Assembly (NCBI GenBank): GCA_024697985.1
Contig: JAILRX010000156.1
Coordinates: 1 to 22,519, forward strand
Length of the DNA stretch: 22,519 bases
Direction: 5' to 3'
Source: Treponemataceae bacterium
Lineage (GTDB): Bacteria > Spirochaetota > Spirochaetia > Treponematales > Treponemataceae
This document shows, one piece after another, positions 16,158 through 22,519 of the stretch. The position numbers and the translations under genes are program-made. Position 1 is the first letter of the stretch. Every line of letters starts with the position of its first letter. The notes beneath the pieces were generated by a model. It was not told where the DNA came from, did no database searches, and saw only the letters and a program-made list of their open reading frames with translations.

Positions 16158-16880
16158 CTAGTTGTACATCGTCTCCAAAACCTGAGCCTTGAGGTTGGCA
16201 GCTTCAGCCTTCCTGATTTCAGATTTGGTCACCTTTATGATGTCGTCGTAAATTTCAACGGCTCTTTCAAAATCATACTGAGTATAGTAAGCACGAGCCA
16301 GAAGAAGCATGGCATCAGTATTTTTAGTGTCGATTGTAAGCAGCTTTTCAAGATACGGTATAGCCTTTTCACTTTCATCAAGTTCAAGGATGTAGAGGAC
16401 TGAAATTCCGTACATAGGGCGTGTAAACCTGCCGTCAATCTTTATGGCCTGTTTATATGCGCTTTCTGCAAGCCTGTAATAGTTCATTTTCTGACTGTTG
16501 TAGCCAGTTCCTTCATAATCGAGGGAGCTTTGAGCCATAAAGCCCGCACAAACACCGACCCAATAATAAAGATTCTGATTTGTAGGATAAAATTCGATGG
16601 CCTTCTGATAATTTTTAAGCGCTTCTCCGTACATTTTTCTGTCCAGATAGCGGGAAGCAATCATTTTATACCATACGCCGATCTGAGCATTTGCTGAAGT
16701 TACGTCTTCAACACGCTGGCTGTACTTTTGGATTGCATCTTCAAGTTCTTCTACGGTTGTAGGACTTGAAACTCCGGTTTCCATCTCCTGGAGCCGGTGA
16801 AGCTGCTTGTTTGACATCTTGCACGAAGAAAAAATCAGGATGACGGCAAGCAAGCTAAAAACTAAATATTTACCTTTCAT
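16158..16880 (-). CDS. TPR-repeat lipoprotein of unknown function
   Basis: This 240-residue protein begins with a lipoprotein signal peptide: basic MKGK, a hydrophobic core, and a spirochete-style lipobox (LIFSSC) with Cys20 as the likely lipid-modified residue. Three or more tetratricopeptide-type helix pairs follow, clearest at about 67-100, 129-168 and 170-208 (for example EALKNYQKAIEFYP). TPRs bind partner proteins, so it is probably a membrane-anchored periplasmic scaffold. I chose the ATG at 16880 over a GTG at 16889: AAGGTGG lies 5 nt upstream and overlaps the GTG. It is followed by dprA after 3 bp. A gene of similar type occupies this place in T. pallidum as I recall. No enzymatic motif is visible. 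Confidence 0.8.
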   Translation of the reverse strand: MKGKYLVFSLLAVILIFSSCKMSNKQLHRLQEMETGVSSPTTVEELEDAIQKYSQRVEDVTSANAQIGVWYKMIASRYLDRKMYGEALKNYQKAIEFYPTNQNLYYWVGVCAGFMAQSSLDYEGTGYNSQKMNYYRLAESAYKQAIKIDGRFTRPMYGISVLYILELDESEKAIPYLEKLLTIDTKNTDAMLLLARAYYTQYDFERAVEIYDDIIKVTKSEIRKAEAANLKAQVLETMYN

Positions 16881-16898
16881 AAATTCCACCTTATTTAA

Positions 16899-16904
16899 AT
16901 TATA
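16899..16904 (-). promoter_or_regulatory. Possible -10 element for the TPR lipoprotein-dprA unit
   Basis: A perfect TATAAT on the minus strand lies in the gap between xerD and the lipoprotein gene, about 19 bp upstream of the chosen ATG. No good -35 stands 16-18 bp away; TTGAGA further upstream is too far. The leader would be very short. Confidence 0.3.
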
Positions 16905-16952
16905 TACCGAATATTTATTTTTGAAGTGAAAAAATTCTCAAATTGATGAAAA

Positions 16953-17882
16953 TTACTGATCTTTTTTTGAAAGAACATCATTATCGATGAACTCGGAATG
17001 AAAGGACTTCAAAGCCTGCTCATCAACGTGGGTGTAAATCTGTGTCGTCGAAAGATCCGAATGGCCCAAAAGTTCCTGAACGGTCCTCAAGTCTGCTCCA
17101 CCAGAAAGAAGATGAGTCGCAAACGAATGGCGCAACGTATGGACCTTGGAATCAATTCCGCTCAACTGTTCGATTTCCTGAAATCTTTTCCAGATTCCCT
17201 TTCTGGACAAAACCTCTCCACGATAATTTACGTAGACATAGGGTACATTTTTAGATCCGACAATTGACGGCCTTACTTCAAGCCATTTTTCAAGCCAGAA
17301 TCGGGCATCGTAACCGAACGGAATAATTCTTTCCTTGCTGCCCTTTCCATTTACAAGAATCAATCCTTCATCAAAATGAACGTTTGCAAGTTCAAGGGAA
17401 GAAGCCTCACTGATTCGAAGTCCGCACGAATAAATCATTTCAAAAAGGGATCGGTCCCGGATTCCCAAGGGATTTGTCGTATCAATTACAGAAAGAAGAG
17501 AATCAACCTGTTCAACAGATAAAACCTTTGGAACTGCGTGTGCAAGTTTTGGCTTATCAACGTCGAGGACGAAGTTTTCGCTCCAAATTCCGACTCTGAC
17601 AAGAAAGTCGCCGAAGGAGCGCATCGCAGAAATGTCTTTTGCAAGTGTTAGGGAATTGATGCCCTGAGTCTGCCTTGTCACAAAAAACAGAATCAAGTCC
17701 TGTAAATTGAAGGCCTGAACTGTTTTGTTTTGTGACTGGGCATAGAGCAAAAATGCCTCGATAGAAAAATAATAGGTCTGGCAAGTTAGGGAAGCCTTTC
17801 CTTCAATCGAAATCAATTCTGAATAAAATGACTCGAGAAGCCTTTTATTTTCTACCGAAAGCTTTTCAGTTTTCTTTTCCAT
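16953..17882 (-). CDS. xerD: Tyrosine recombinase, XerD-like
   Basis: This 309-residue site-specific recombinase has the full catalytic set R156, K180, H248, R251, H274 and Tyr283, with the XerD-like blocks HTLRHSFATHLLSGGADLRTV and LLGHSDLSTTQIYTHV. The N-terminal 100 residues form the core-binding domain. With the XerC-like protein it should resolve chromosome dimers at dif at the division septum. It overlaps the 3' end of ftsZ by 17 bp, a strong sign of co-transcription with the division genes. The C/D assignment rests on motif resemblance only. The TPR lipoprotein gene follows after a 72-bp gap. Confidence 0.87.
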   Translation of the reverse strand: MEKKTEKLSVENKRLLESFYSELISIEGKASLTCQTYYFSIEAFLLYAQSQNKTVQAFNLQDLILFFVTRQTQGINSLTLAKDISAMRSFGDFLVRVGIWSENFVLDVDKPKLAHAVPKVLSVEQVDSLLSVIDTTNPLGIRDRSLFEMIYSCGLRISEASSLELANVHFDEGLILVNGKGSKERIIPFGYDARFWLEKWLEVRPSIVGSKNVPYVYVNYRGEVLSRKGIWKRFQEIEQLSGIDSKVHTLRHSFATHLLSGGADLRTVQELLGHSDLSTTQIYTHVDEQALKSFHSEFIDNDVLSKKDQ

Positions 17883-19086
17883 TCTTTCTAAAGAATGCAG
17901 GAATCATAAGCTCGTCGCTCAAAGAAGTTGAACTTGACGAGAAAGTACTTTTTTGGGTATTACCCTGATAAGAATTCCAGTCTTTTATGGAAATATAGTT
18001 GCTGTCTTCTTTCTTTTCATCTCCGGCAGAAGCATCTGCTTTTGAAGAAGAAGGAATGTTGAAATCCATCTTGAGTTCTTCAACCGGTTTTTTAGTCTCT
18101 TTTGGAGTTTCATTTGACTGAAAACCTGTTGCAATTACAGAAACCTGAACTGCGTCGCCCATTTTCTGGTCTACAACATGACCGTAAATTACAAGAACGT
18201 CCGGGTCAGCACTGGTTCTGATGATGTTGATGATTTCTTCAGTTTCAAGCATTGAGAAATCTTCGCCGCTGCAAATATTAACAAGAATATTTTTAGAACC
18301 ATCGATTCTGGTATCTTCAAGAAGAGGATTGTTGATTGCTGCAGTTGCCGCATCAACGGCTCTGTTTTCACCTTCACCGGTTCCGACACCAAGAACTGCA
18401 TCGCCCTTGCCTTTCATTGTCGTTCGGACATCTGCAAAGTCGATGTTGATGTCACCAGTCTGAGTAATCAAATCTGAGACGGCCTGAACACCCTGGCTCA
18501 AAACATTGTCGGCAATCAAGAAAGCCTGATGAACCGAAGTCTTTTTATCAACAATTTTCAAAAGGTTCTGATTTGGAATTACGATAAGTGTATCAACCTG
18601 TTCCTGAAGTTTTCGTATTCCTTCTTCAGCAAGGGCCATTTTTCGATTACCTTCAAAACCAAATGGCTTTGTTACGATGGCAACAGTCAAGGCACCCTGC
18701 TCTTTAGCGATTCGTGCTACGACAGGAGCTGAACCTGTACCGGTTCCACCGCCCATTCCGGCAGTAATGAAAACCATATCGGCACCGTGCAAAATGTTTG
18801 CGATGCTGTCTGCGTCTTCTTCTGCAGCCTGTTCTCCGACTTCAGGATTTCCGCCGGCACCAAGACCGCCGGTCAATTTTGTTCCAATAACGATTTTATT
18901 TTCGGCTCGAGAAGATTTAAGAGCCTGCTTGTCGGTGTTTACTACGATAAATTCAACACCCTGCAATTGCGAAGAAATCATTCGGTTCACAGCATTTGAA
19001 CCGCCTCCGCCGCATCCAATAACTTTAATAACTGTAGGACTAGCAGGTGAAATCTGCTCGTCGTCAGTTACAGAAAAATCCATCAT
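17866..19086 (-). CDS. ftsZ: FtsZ, tubulin-like cell division GTPase
   Basis: This 406-residue protein forms the Z ring. The GTP-binding parts are GCGGGGSNAVNRM (24-36) and the tubulin signature GGGTGTGSAP (112-121). The T7 loop that completes GTP hydrolysis is NIDFADVRTTM (214-224). A Ser/Lys/Glu-rich linker (about 325-392) leads to the C-terminal peptide MIPAFFRK (394-401), which contacts FtsA and other anchors. Two adjacent ATGs (19086 and 19083) are both possible after a GGGGTGGG site. It has its own promoter in the 79-bp gap after ftsA, as expected for a protein needed in excess over FtsA. It overlaps xerD by 17 bp. Confidence 0.98.
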   Translation of the reverse strand: MMDFSVTDDEQISPASPTVIKVIGCGGGGSNAVNRMISSQLQGVEFIVVNTDKQALKSSRAENKIVIGTKLTGGLGAGGNPEVGEQAAEEDADSIANILHGADMVFITAGMGGGTGTGSAPVVARIAKEQGALTVAIVTKPFGFEGNRKMALAEEGIRKLQEQVDTLIVIPNQNLLKIVDKKTSVHQAFLIADNVLSQGVQAVSDLITQTGDINIDFADVRTTMKGKGDAVLGVGTGEGENRAVDAATAAINNPLLEDTRIDGSKNILVNICSGEDFSMLETEEIINIIRTSADPDVLVIYGHVVDQKMGDAVQVSVIATGFQSNETPKETKKPVEELKMDFNIPSSSKADASAGDEKKEDSNYISIKDWNSYQGNTQKSTFSSSSTSLSDELMIPAFFRKNGKEN

Positions 19087-19117
19087 TTTTTCCCACCCCC
19101 AGAAAAAACTACTTTCT

Positions 19118-19145
19118 ATTATAATTTATTTTCAGCAAATTTCAA
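19118..19145 (-). promoter_or_regulatory. Sigma70-type promoter for ftsZ
   Basis: In the ftsA-ftsZ gap the minus strand has TTGAAA (19140-19145, five of six) followed after 16 bp by a perfect TATAAT (19118-19123). The message would start about 25 bp before the ftsZ ATG. This would let ftsZ and xerD be expressed above the level of ftsQ and ftsA. Confidence 0.55.
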
Positions 19146-19165
19146 TATATCAGACCGAGCAGATA

Positions 19166-20410
19166 TTAAAAAAAGTCCTTGAAAAAGTTCTTCAACGCAT
19201 CTTTTACGCCGTGTTTTTTGTCAGAACTGCCCTTTTCATCAGAATCAGGTGAATTTTTGCTCTGTTCAACGCTTGCAAGAGCAAGACCTGTTGCCGTAGC
19301 AAAGGCCGCACTTCTGTATTCTTCCACGATTCCGCCGTGATTTGCAGGCAAACCGATACGAACGGCTTCCATTCCGAAAACGCTCGAAGTAAGCTCGATG
19401 ATACCGCTCATTCTTGCTCCACCTCCAACAAGAACGATGTTACCTGAGAGTTTTCTTCCCTGTATCTTTGAATATACTTTTTCGCGTACAAACTGAAGGA
19501 TTTCTTCAACACGAGGCTGAATTATCTGGCAGAACTGTCTTCTTGAAACTGAAAATGGAGGTCTTCCACCGACACCCGGCAAAAGAATTTCCGAGTCTTC
19601 TACGAGAAGGTTGCTCCAGCAGCAGCCGTCAGATATCTTTTTCTTTTCAGCATTGTCCATGCCGATTCCCAAAACCTGTGAAATGTCGCTTGTAACGATG
19701 TTTCCGCCGATTGGGATTGAGTCCGTGCAGACTGGTGCGCCATCAGCAATTACGATGACGTCCGTTGTTCCGCCGCCCAAATCTATCAAAATCGAACCGA
19801 GGTCCTTTTCTTCTTCTGTCAAAACTGACTGAGCGCAGGCAAGTGTCTTGAGCATTACGCCGTCAATCTGATAGCCGGCGCGGCTTGCGCATTTGAAAAT
19901 ATTCTGCATTGTGGTAATCATTGCAGTGATGATATGAACTTCTACTTCAAGTCGGACACCGATCATATCGATTGGATTTTTTGTCCTCTGAACCTGATCT
20001 ACGATATAAACCTGAGGAACTACGTGAAGAATCTGTCTATCCAATGGAACTGAAATAGATCTGGCCGATTCAATTACCCTGTCGATGTCCTGCTGATTGA
20101 TTTCCCGGTTGCCCTTTCCACGGTTAGTGATGGCAACAAGACCTTTAGAATTAAGGCTTCCAATCTGGTTTCCGCCGATTCCGGCATAGCAGGAAGTAAC
20201 TTCGACTCCGGCCATATTTTCTGCTTTTTCGATGGCTGAACGTACAGCCTTAATTGTTGCCTCGATATTTACGATTACACCACGACTCAATCCTGTCGAA
20301 GGAGCTTCGCCCACTCCGATAATCTCAAATTCACCATTTTCATCATAATCACCGATTACAACACGAACATTGCAAGTTCCAATATCAAGTCCGACAAACA
20401 AATTACTCAC
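19166..20410 (-). CDS. ftsA: FtsA, actin-like membrane anchor of the Z ring
   Basis: This 414-residue ATP-binding protein tethers FtsZ to the membrane. The phosphate-1 motif is GLDIGT (7-12), phosphate-2 is LIDLGGGTTDV, and the adenosine motif is IVLVGGGARMSGI. The C-terminal amphipathic helix (KDALKNFFKDFF) is the membrane-binding segment. Three GTG codons near the start are possible (20422, 20419, 20410). I chose 20410 because GGGTGG lies 8 nt upstream and the protein then starts SNLFVGLDIG, as is normal for FtsA. It lies 18 bp after ftsQ and 79 bp before ftsZ. Confidence 0.95.
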   Translation of the reverse strand: MSNLFVGLDIGTCNVRVVIGDYDENGEFEIIGVGEAPSTGLSRGVIVNIEATIKAVRSAIEKAENMAGVEVTSCYAGIGGNQIGSLNSKGLVAITNRGKGNREINQQDIDRVIESARSISVPLDRQILHVVPQVYIVDQVQRTKNPIDMIGVRLEVEVHIITAMITTMQNIFKCASRAGYQIDGVMLKTLACAQSVLTEEEKDLGSILIDLGGGTTDVIVIADGAPVCTDSIPIGGNIVTSDISQVLGIGMDNAEKKKISDGCCWSNLLVEDSEILLPGVGGRPPFSVSRRQFCQIIQPRVEEILQFVREKVYSKIQGRKLSGNIVLVGGGARMSGIIELTSSVFGMEAVRIGLPANHGGIVEEYRSAAFATATGLALASVEQSKNSPDSDEKGSSDKKHGVKDALKNFFKDFF

Positions 20411-20428
20411 TTTATCCACCACCCAATT

Positions 20429-21244
20429 TTATCGATAAGAAATTGAACCATAACGCAAATCAACAACAGAAACCTTTGTCTGAATTGAATCAAGAACGTC
20501 CAACATTACCATCATATACTGAAGGGTTTCTTCATTCAAGGTTCTGTCGATTAAAACTTTCACATGTGAATTTGTAGGATACAGTTCAAGTTCGAAACTG
20601 CCATAGTCTTTTGCAATAATTTTAATCTCTGATACGTTAGCAAAATATCCTGGATTTTTTTCGTAAATCGTTGAAATCTGCTCCATAAGCGGTCTAAGTT
20701 TTGCATTTAATCTCATCCCCTCACTGATACTTTCAAATGTCAAACCTGAAATTACAGGAACGTTTTCTTTTGGCATTCCGCGGTTTACTGCGAAAATTAC
20801 GCCATTTTTATCAATCTGAACAGGCACTGTTTTTCCTGCAACTTTTGCGAGTGTTACAGCAGCTGCTTTTCTTTCCACGATATTGATTTTAACCTGATCA
20901 GGAAAATGTTTTTCAATCGTTACGTTTTCGATTACTGCATTGCTTGCAAGAGAAGTTGCGGCAGCGGCCGAATTGAAGCTGACCCAGGTAACTTTTGGAG
21001 AAATCTTAAGATAATTATTGATTTGCTGCGGTGTAAAAGTCTCAAGACCTGTGTAGGTAATTTTAACCGGTGCAAGACATGGCATAAGAACCGTGTAGAT
21101 AAGTACTTCAAGAACAATCATCACTACCAAAGCGATGACAAGAAACTTCAGGATTTTAGTTCTGTCTGACTTGCTCTTGTTCTTTTTTTCTACAGTTTTA
21201 AAATTCTCATTCATGCAATAGTATCCATCCATGATATTACTCAT
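20429..21244 (-). CDS. ftsQ: FtsQ/DivIB, division protein with POTRA domain
   Basis: This protein of about 271 residues is a bitopic divisome protein that helps couple FtsW/FtsI septal synthesis to the Z ring. A Lys-rich cytoplasmic tail is followed by one transmembrane helix (about 31-55) and a POTRA domain from about 59 (VKITYTGLETFTPQQINNYL). Sequence identity across the family is low, so the call rests on topology, POTRA and position between ftsW and ftsA. The start is uncertain: ATGs at 21250, 21244, 21232 and 21214 are in frame. I chose 21244, which overlaps the ftsW stop by 8 bp and has GGAG 10 nt upstream. Confidence 0.88.
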   Translation of the reverse strand: MSNIMDGYYCMNENFKTVEKKNKSKSDRTKILKFLVIALVVMIVLEVLIYTVLMPCLAPVKITYTGLETFTPQQINNYLKISPKVTWVSFNSAAAATSLASNAVIENVTIEKHFPDQVKINIVERKAAAVTLAKVAGKTVPVQIDKNGVIFAVNRGMPKENVPVISGLTFESISEGMRLNAKLRPLMEQISTIYEKNPGYFANVSEIKIIAKDYGSFELELYPTNSHVKVLIDRTLNEETLQYMMVMLDVLDSIQTKVSVVDLRYGSISYR

Positions 21245-21902
21245 AATCATCCGACTCCAAACTTTTATTATCAAATTTTGAAATATTTATTACGACGCCA
21301 CACATCAGCAGCGTTACAAGCAAAGAAGATCCTCCTGAAGAAAAAAACGGAAGTGGAATTCCAGTAGCAGGCAAAGCTCCGACTACAACACCGCAGTTGA
21401 AAAGGATCTGCAAAACAAGGCAGGTAACGATTCCAAAAGCAGCGTAACTTCTGCATTTTTCCTTGCATCGAAAAGCTATAAGATAGCCTCGATATGCAAA
21501 AAACAAAACCAGGGCAAAGAAAATCAAAACCCCGAAAAAGCCCATTGCTTCTGCCCATCCGGCAAAAACAAAGTCTGACTGAGATTCCGGTACCGAAGCA
21601 ATCCTCTTAAGGCCGGAACCGAAACCTTCTCCAAAAAACCGGCCGCTTGAAATAGCCCTTTCAGCGGCATTTACCTGATAGTTTATTCCGTGGGAATATT
21701 TTTCAGGATTAAAAAAAGCAATCAATCTGTTTACACGATAGGCTTTCGTAAAAATAAACAGAACCACAATCGGCAGCATGAAAATACAGAAACTTACGAA
21801 CCAGGTAATTTTCACTCCTGCCATAAAAAACATAATCAATCCAACCAGCATGATGAAAAATGCCGTTGAAAAGTCATTCTGCAAAAATACAACAAGAACG
21901 AA
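21237..21902 (-). CDS. ftsW: FtsW, C-terminal part (N-terminal part inverted away)
   Basis: These 221 residues are the second half of a SEDS-family septal peptidoglycan polymerase. The conserved region PATGIPLPFFSSGGSS near the end and the ESQSDFVFAGWAEAMGF stretch are diagnostic, and there are at least four hydrophobic helices. The frame is open only to 21902; at 21903-21905 an in-frame TGA follows at once. No start codon with a ribosome site is present, so this piece has lost its 5' end rather than being a short gene. The missing part lies nearby on the opposite strand (21931-22519). The first 85 bp of this piece are repeated exactly there. The 3' end overlaps ftsQ normally. Confidence 0.9.
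   Translation of the reverse strand, partial: FVLVVFLQNDFSTAFFIMLVGLIMFFMAGVKITWFVSFCIFMLPIVVLFIFTKAYRVNRLIAFFNPEKYSHGINYQVNAAERAISSGRFFGEGFGSGLKRIASVPESQSDFVFAGWAEAMGFFGVLIFFALVLFFAYRGYLIAFRCKEKCRSYAAFGIVTCLVLQILFNCGVVVGALPATGIPLPFFSSGGSSLLVTLLMCGVVINISKFDNKSLESDDYE
21818..21902. repeat. Left arm of an exact 85-bp inverted repeat within ftsW
   Basis: This arm is the exact reverse complement of 22435-22519 (85 of 85 bases, compared by eye). It encodes FtsW residues from VVFLQNDFST to IMFFMA. The match stops at 21903 on one side and at the window edge on the other, so the full arm may be longer than 85 bp. It separates the two halves of ftsW. Confidence 0.92.
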
Positions 21903-22434
21903 TCAGTAAAAAATTGATGGATGAAGAAAAGTGAACTTCAAGAAGATAAAACCTAGTCATGTATTTGCTGAAAAGTCTCTCAATTCACATCACGCTGACG
22001 TTGGTTTTGTCGTAGCCATCATCCTGCTTTCAGGACTTGGTCTTGTATCACTTTTTATTTCTTCTGCAAACTACGCGCAGATGCAGTTCGGTTCTGCCTT
22101 TTACTTTGTAAAAAGACAGTTCATCTCATTTGCAGTAGGATTTGTACTTCTGGCAATCACTTCTATCGTGAATTTTGATTTCATCAGAAAGTGCCTGCCG
22201 ATCATTTACATTGGAACTTTCATCCTTTGTATTTTGACATTCATACCTGGAATTGCTTCACCTAGAAATGAAGCTCACCGATGGATAAAGTTTCCGCTTA
22301 TCGGAACTTTTCAGCCTTCGGAACTTGCCAAGTTTGCAGTAATCATGTTCCTTGCAAACTGGTTTGAAAAGAACGGCGACAGAATGAACGACGGTTCGTT
22401 TTATATCGTTCAGGTGGTTCTTGGACTTTTCTGT
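21903..22434. other. 532-bp segment in inverted orientation between the repeat arms
   Basis: The segment holds a 28-bp leader (with GGATGA ahead of the GTG at 21931) and FtsW codons 1-168. Turned round between the 85-bp arms, it would place the N-terminal codons in frame with the C-terminal part and give one FtsW of 389 residues, a normal length. This shows that the DNA derives from an intact ftsW. Whether the inversion is in the cell or in the assembly cannot be told here. Confidence 0.75.
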
Positions 22435-22519
22435 TTCGTTCTTGTTGTATTTTTGCAGAATGACTTTTCAACGGCATTTTTCATCATGCTGGTTGGATTG
22501 ATTATGTTTTTTATGGCAG
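21931..22519 (+). CDS. ftsW: FtsW, N-terminal part on the opposite strand (runs off the window)
   Basis: From the GTG at 21931 the frame encodes 196 residues with SEDS-family features: a short basic cytoplasmic tail (NFKKIKPSH), helices beginning GFVVAIILLSGLGLVSLFIS, and the conserved block HRWIKFPLIGTFQPSELAKF. No ATG is available in frame near the start; an in-frame TGA lies just before the GTG, and the ribosome site (GGATGA) is weak. The last 85 bp are the same as the start of the C-terminal piece on the minus strand. If the DNA beyond the window continued into the rest of ftsW, this copy would be complete and the minus-strand copy would be a truncated duplicate. Confidence 0.87.
   Translation, partial: MNFKKIKPSHVFAEKSLNSHHADVGFVVAIILLSGLGLVSLFISSANYAQMQFGSAFYFVKRQFISFAVGFVLLAITSIVNFDFIRKCLPIIYIGTFILCILTFIPGIASPRNEAHRWIKFPLIGTFQPSELAKFAVIMFLANWFEKNGDRMNDGSFYIVQVVLGLFCFVLVVFLQNDFSTAFFIMLVGLIMFFMA
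22435..22519. repeat. Right arm of the 85-bp inverted repeat, cut by the window edge
   Basis: This arm is identical in reverse complement to 21818-21902. It reaches the final base of the window, so its true length is unknown. A contig that ends exactly in a reverse-complement copy of itself is a known pattern of fold-back chimeras and assembly-graph errors. Confidence 0.92.

Noticed and set aside
12085..17882. The two tyrosine recombinases as phage or integron integrases
   Set aside because: Both are close to 308 residues with Xer-like motifs, lie among housekeeping genes, and no attachment sites, phage genes or gene cassettes are nearby.
18677..19252. A 191-codon plus-strand frame crossing the ftsA-ftsZ gap
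   Set aside because: It is antisense to ftsZ and to the end of ftsA, is Pro/Ala/Ser-rich and has no recognisable domain.
21921..21956. Short ATG frame (MKKSELQEDKT) just before FtsW codons
   Set aside because: It ends after 11 codons and is out of frame with ftsW; I found no reason to see a leader peptide in it.

Overview
The window looks like chromosomal DNA of a treponeme-type spirochete. The evidence is the gene content and order: a flgB-flgC-fliE-fliF-fliG-fliH-fliI-fliJ flagellar block lies close to topA, dprA, two tyrosine recombinase genes, a TPR lipoprotein gene and an ftsW-ftsQ-ftsA-ftsZ division block. From memory this order resembles Treponema pallidum and T. denticola. I could not run a search to fix the species. 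Both ends are cut inside genes.

Layout, left to right. A 5'-truncated RNase II/R-family gene (+ strand) runs to 804 and converges on the flagellar operon. Positions 794-7734, all on the minus strand, hold flgB, flgC, fliE, fliF, fliG, fliH, fliI and fliJ (transcribed right to left): rod parts, MS ring, rotor switch and export ATPase complex. A good sigma70-type promoter lies between fliE and fliF. Positions 7824-9846 (minus) hold the HslVU protease. A large chemoreceptor gene (9977-12082, +) is the only complete gene on the plus strand; it diverges from hslV and converges on xerC. Positions 12085-16880 (minus) hold xerC, topA, dprA and a TPR lipoprotein gene, listed here in map order. Positions 16953-21902 (minus) hold xerD, ftsZ, ftsA, ftsQ and the C-terminal part of ftsW.

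The clusters join motility with its chemosensory input, cell division (FtsW/Q/A/Z), and chromosome maintenance and segregation (XerC/XerD, TopA, DprA). Genes are tightly packed; many stop and start codons overlap or lie within 20 bp, so long polycistronic messages are likely, with promoters in the few gaps. The largest non-coding stretch is about 130 bp (9847-9976). I found no RNA genes, CRISPR array or insertion sequence.

The one real anomaly is the right end. ftsW is broken in two facing pieces. The C-terminal part is on the minus strand up to 21902. The N-terminal part is on the plus strand from 21931 to the window edge. The two share an exact 85-bp inverted repeat (21818-21902 and 22435-22519). 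Turning round the 532 bp between the arms would restore one 389-residue FtsW. Because ftsW is normally essential and the second arm stops exactly at the window edge, a fold-back or assembly chimera at a contig end is the most likely reason. An invertible segment or a real inverted duplication is the exciting but less likely alternative.
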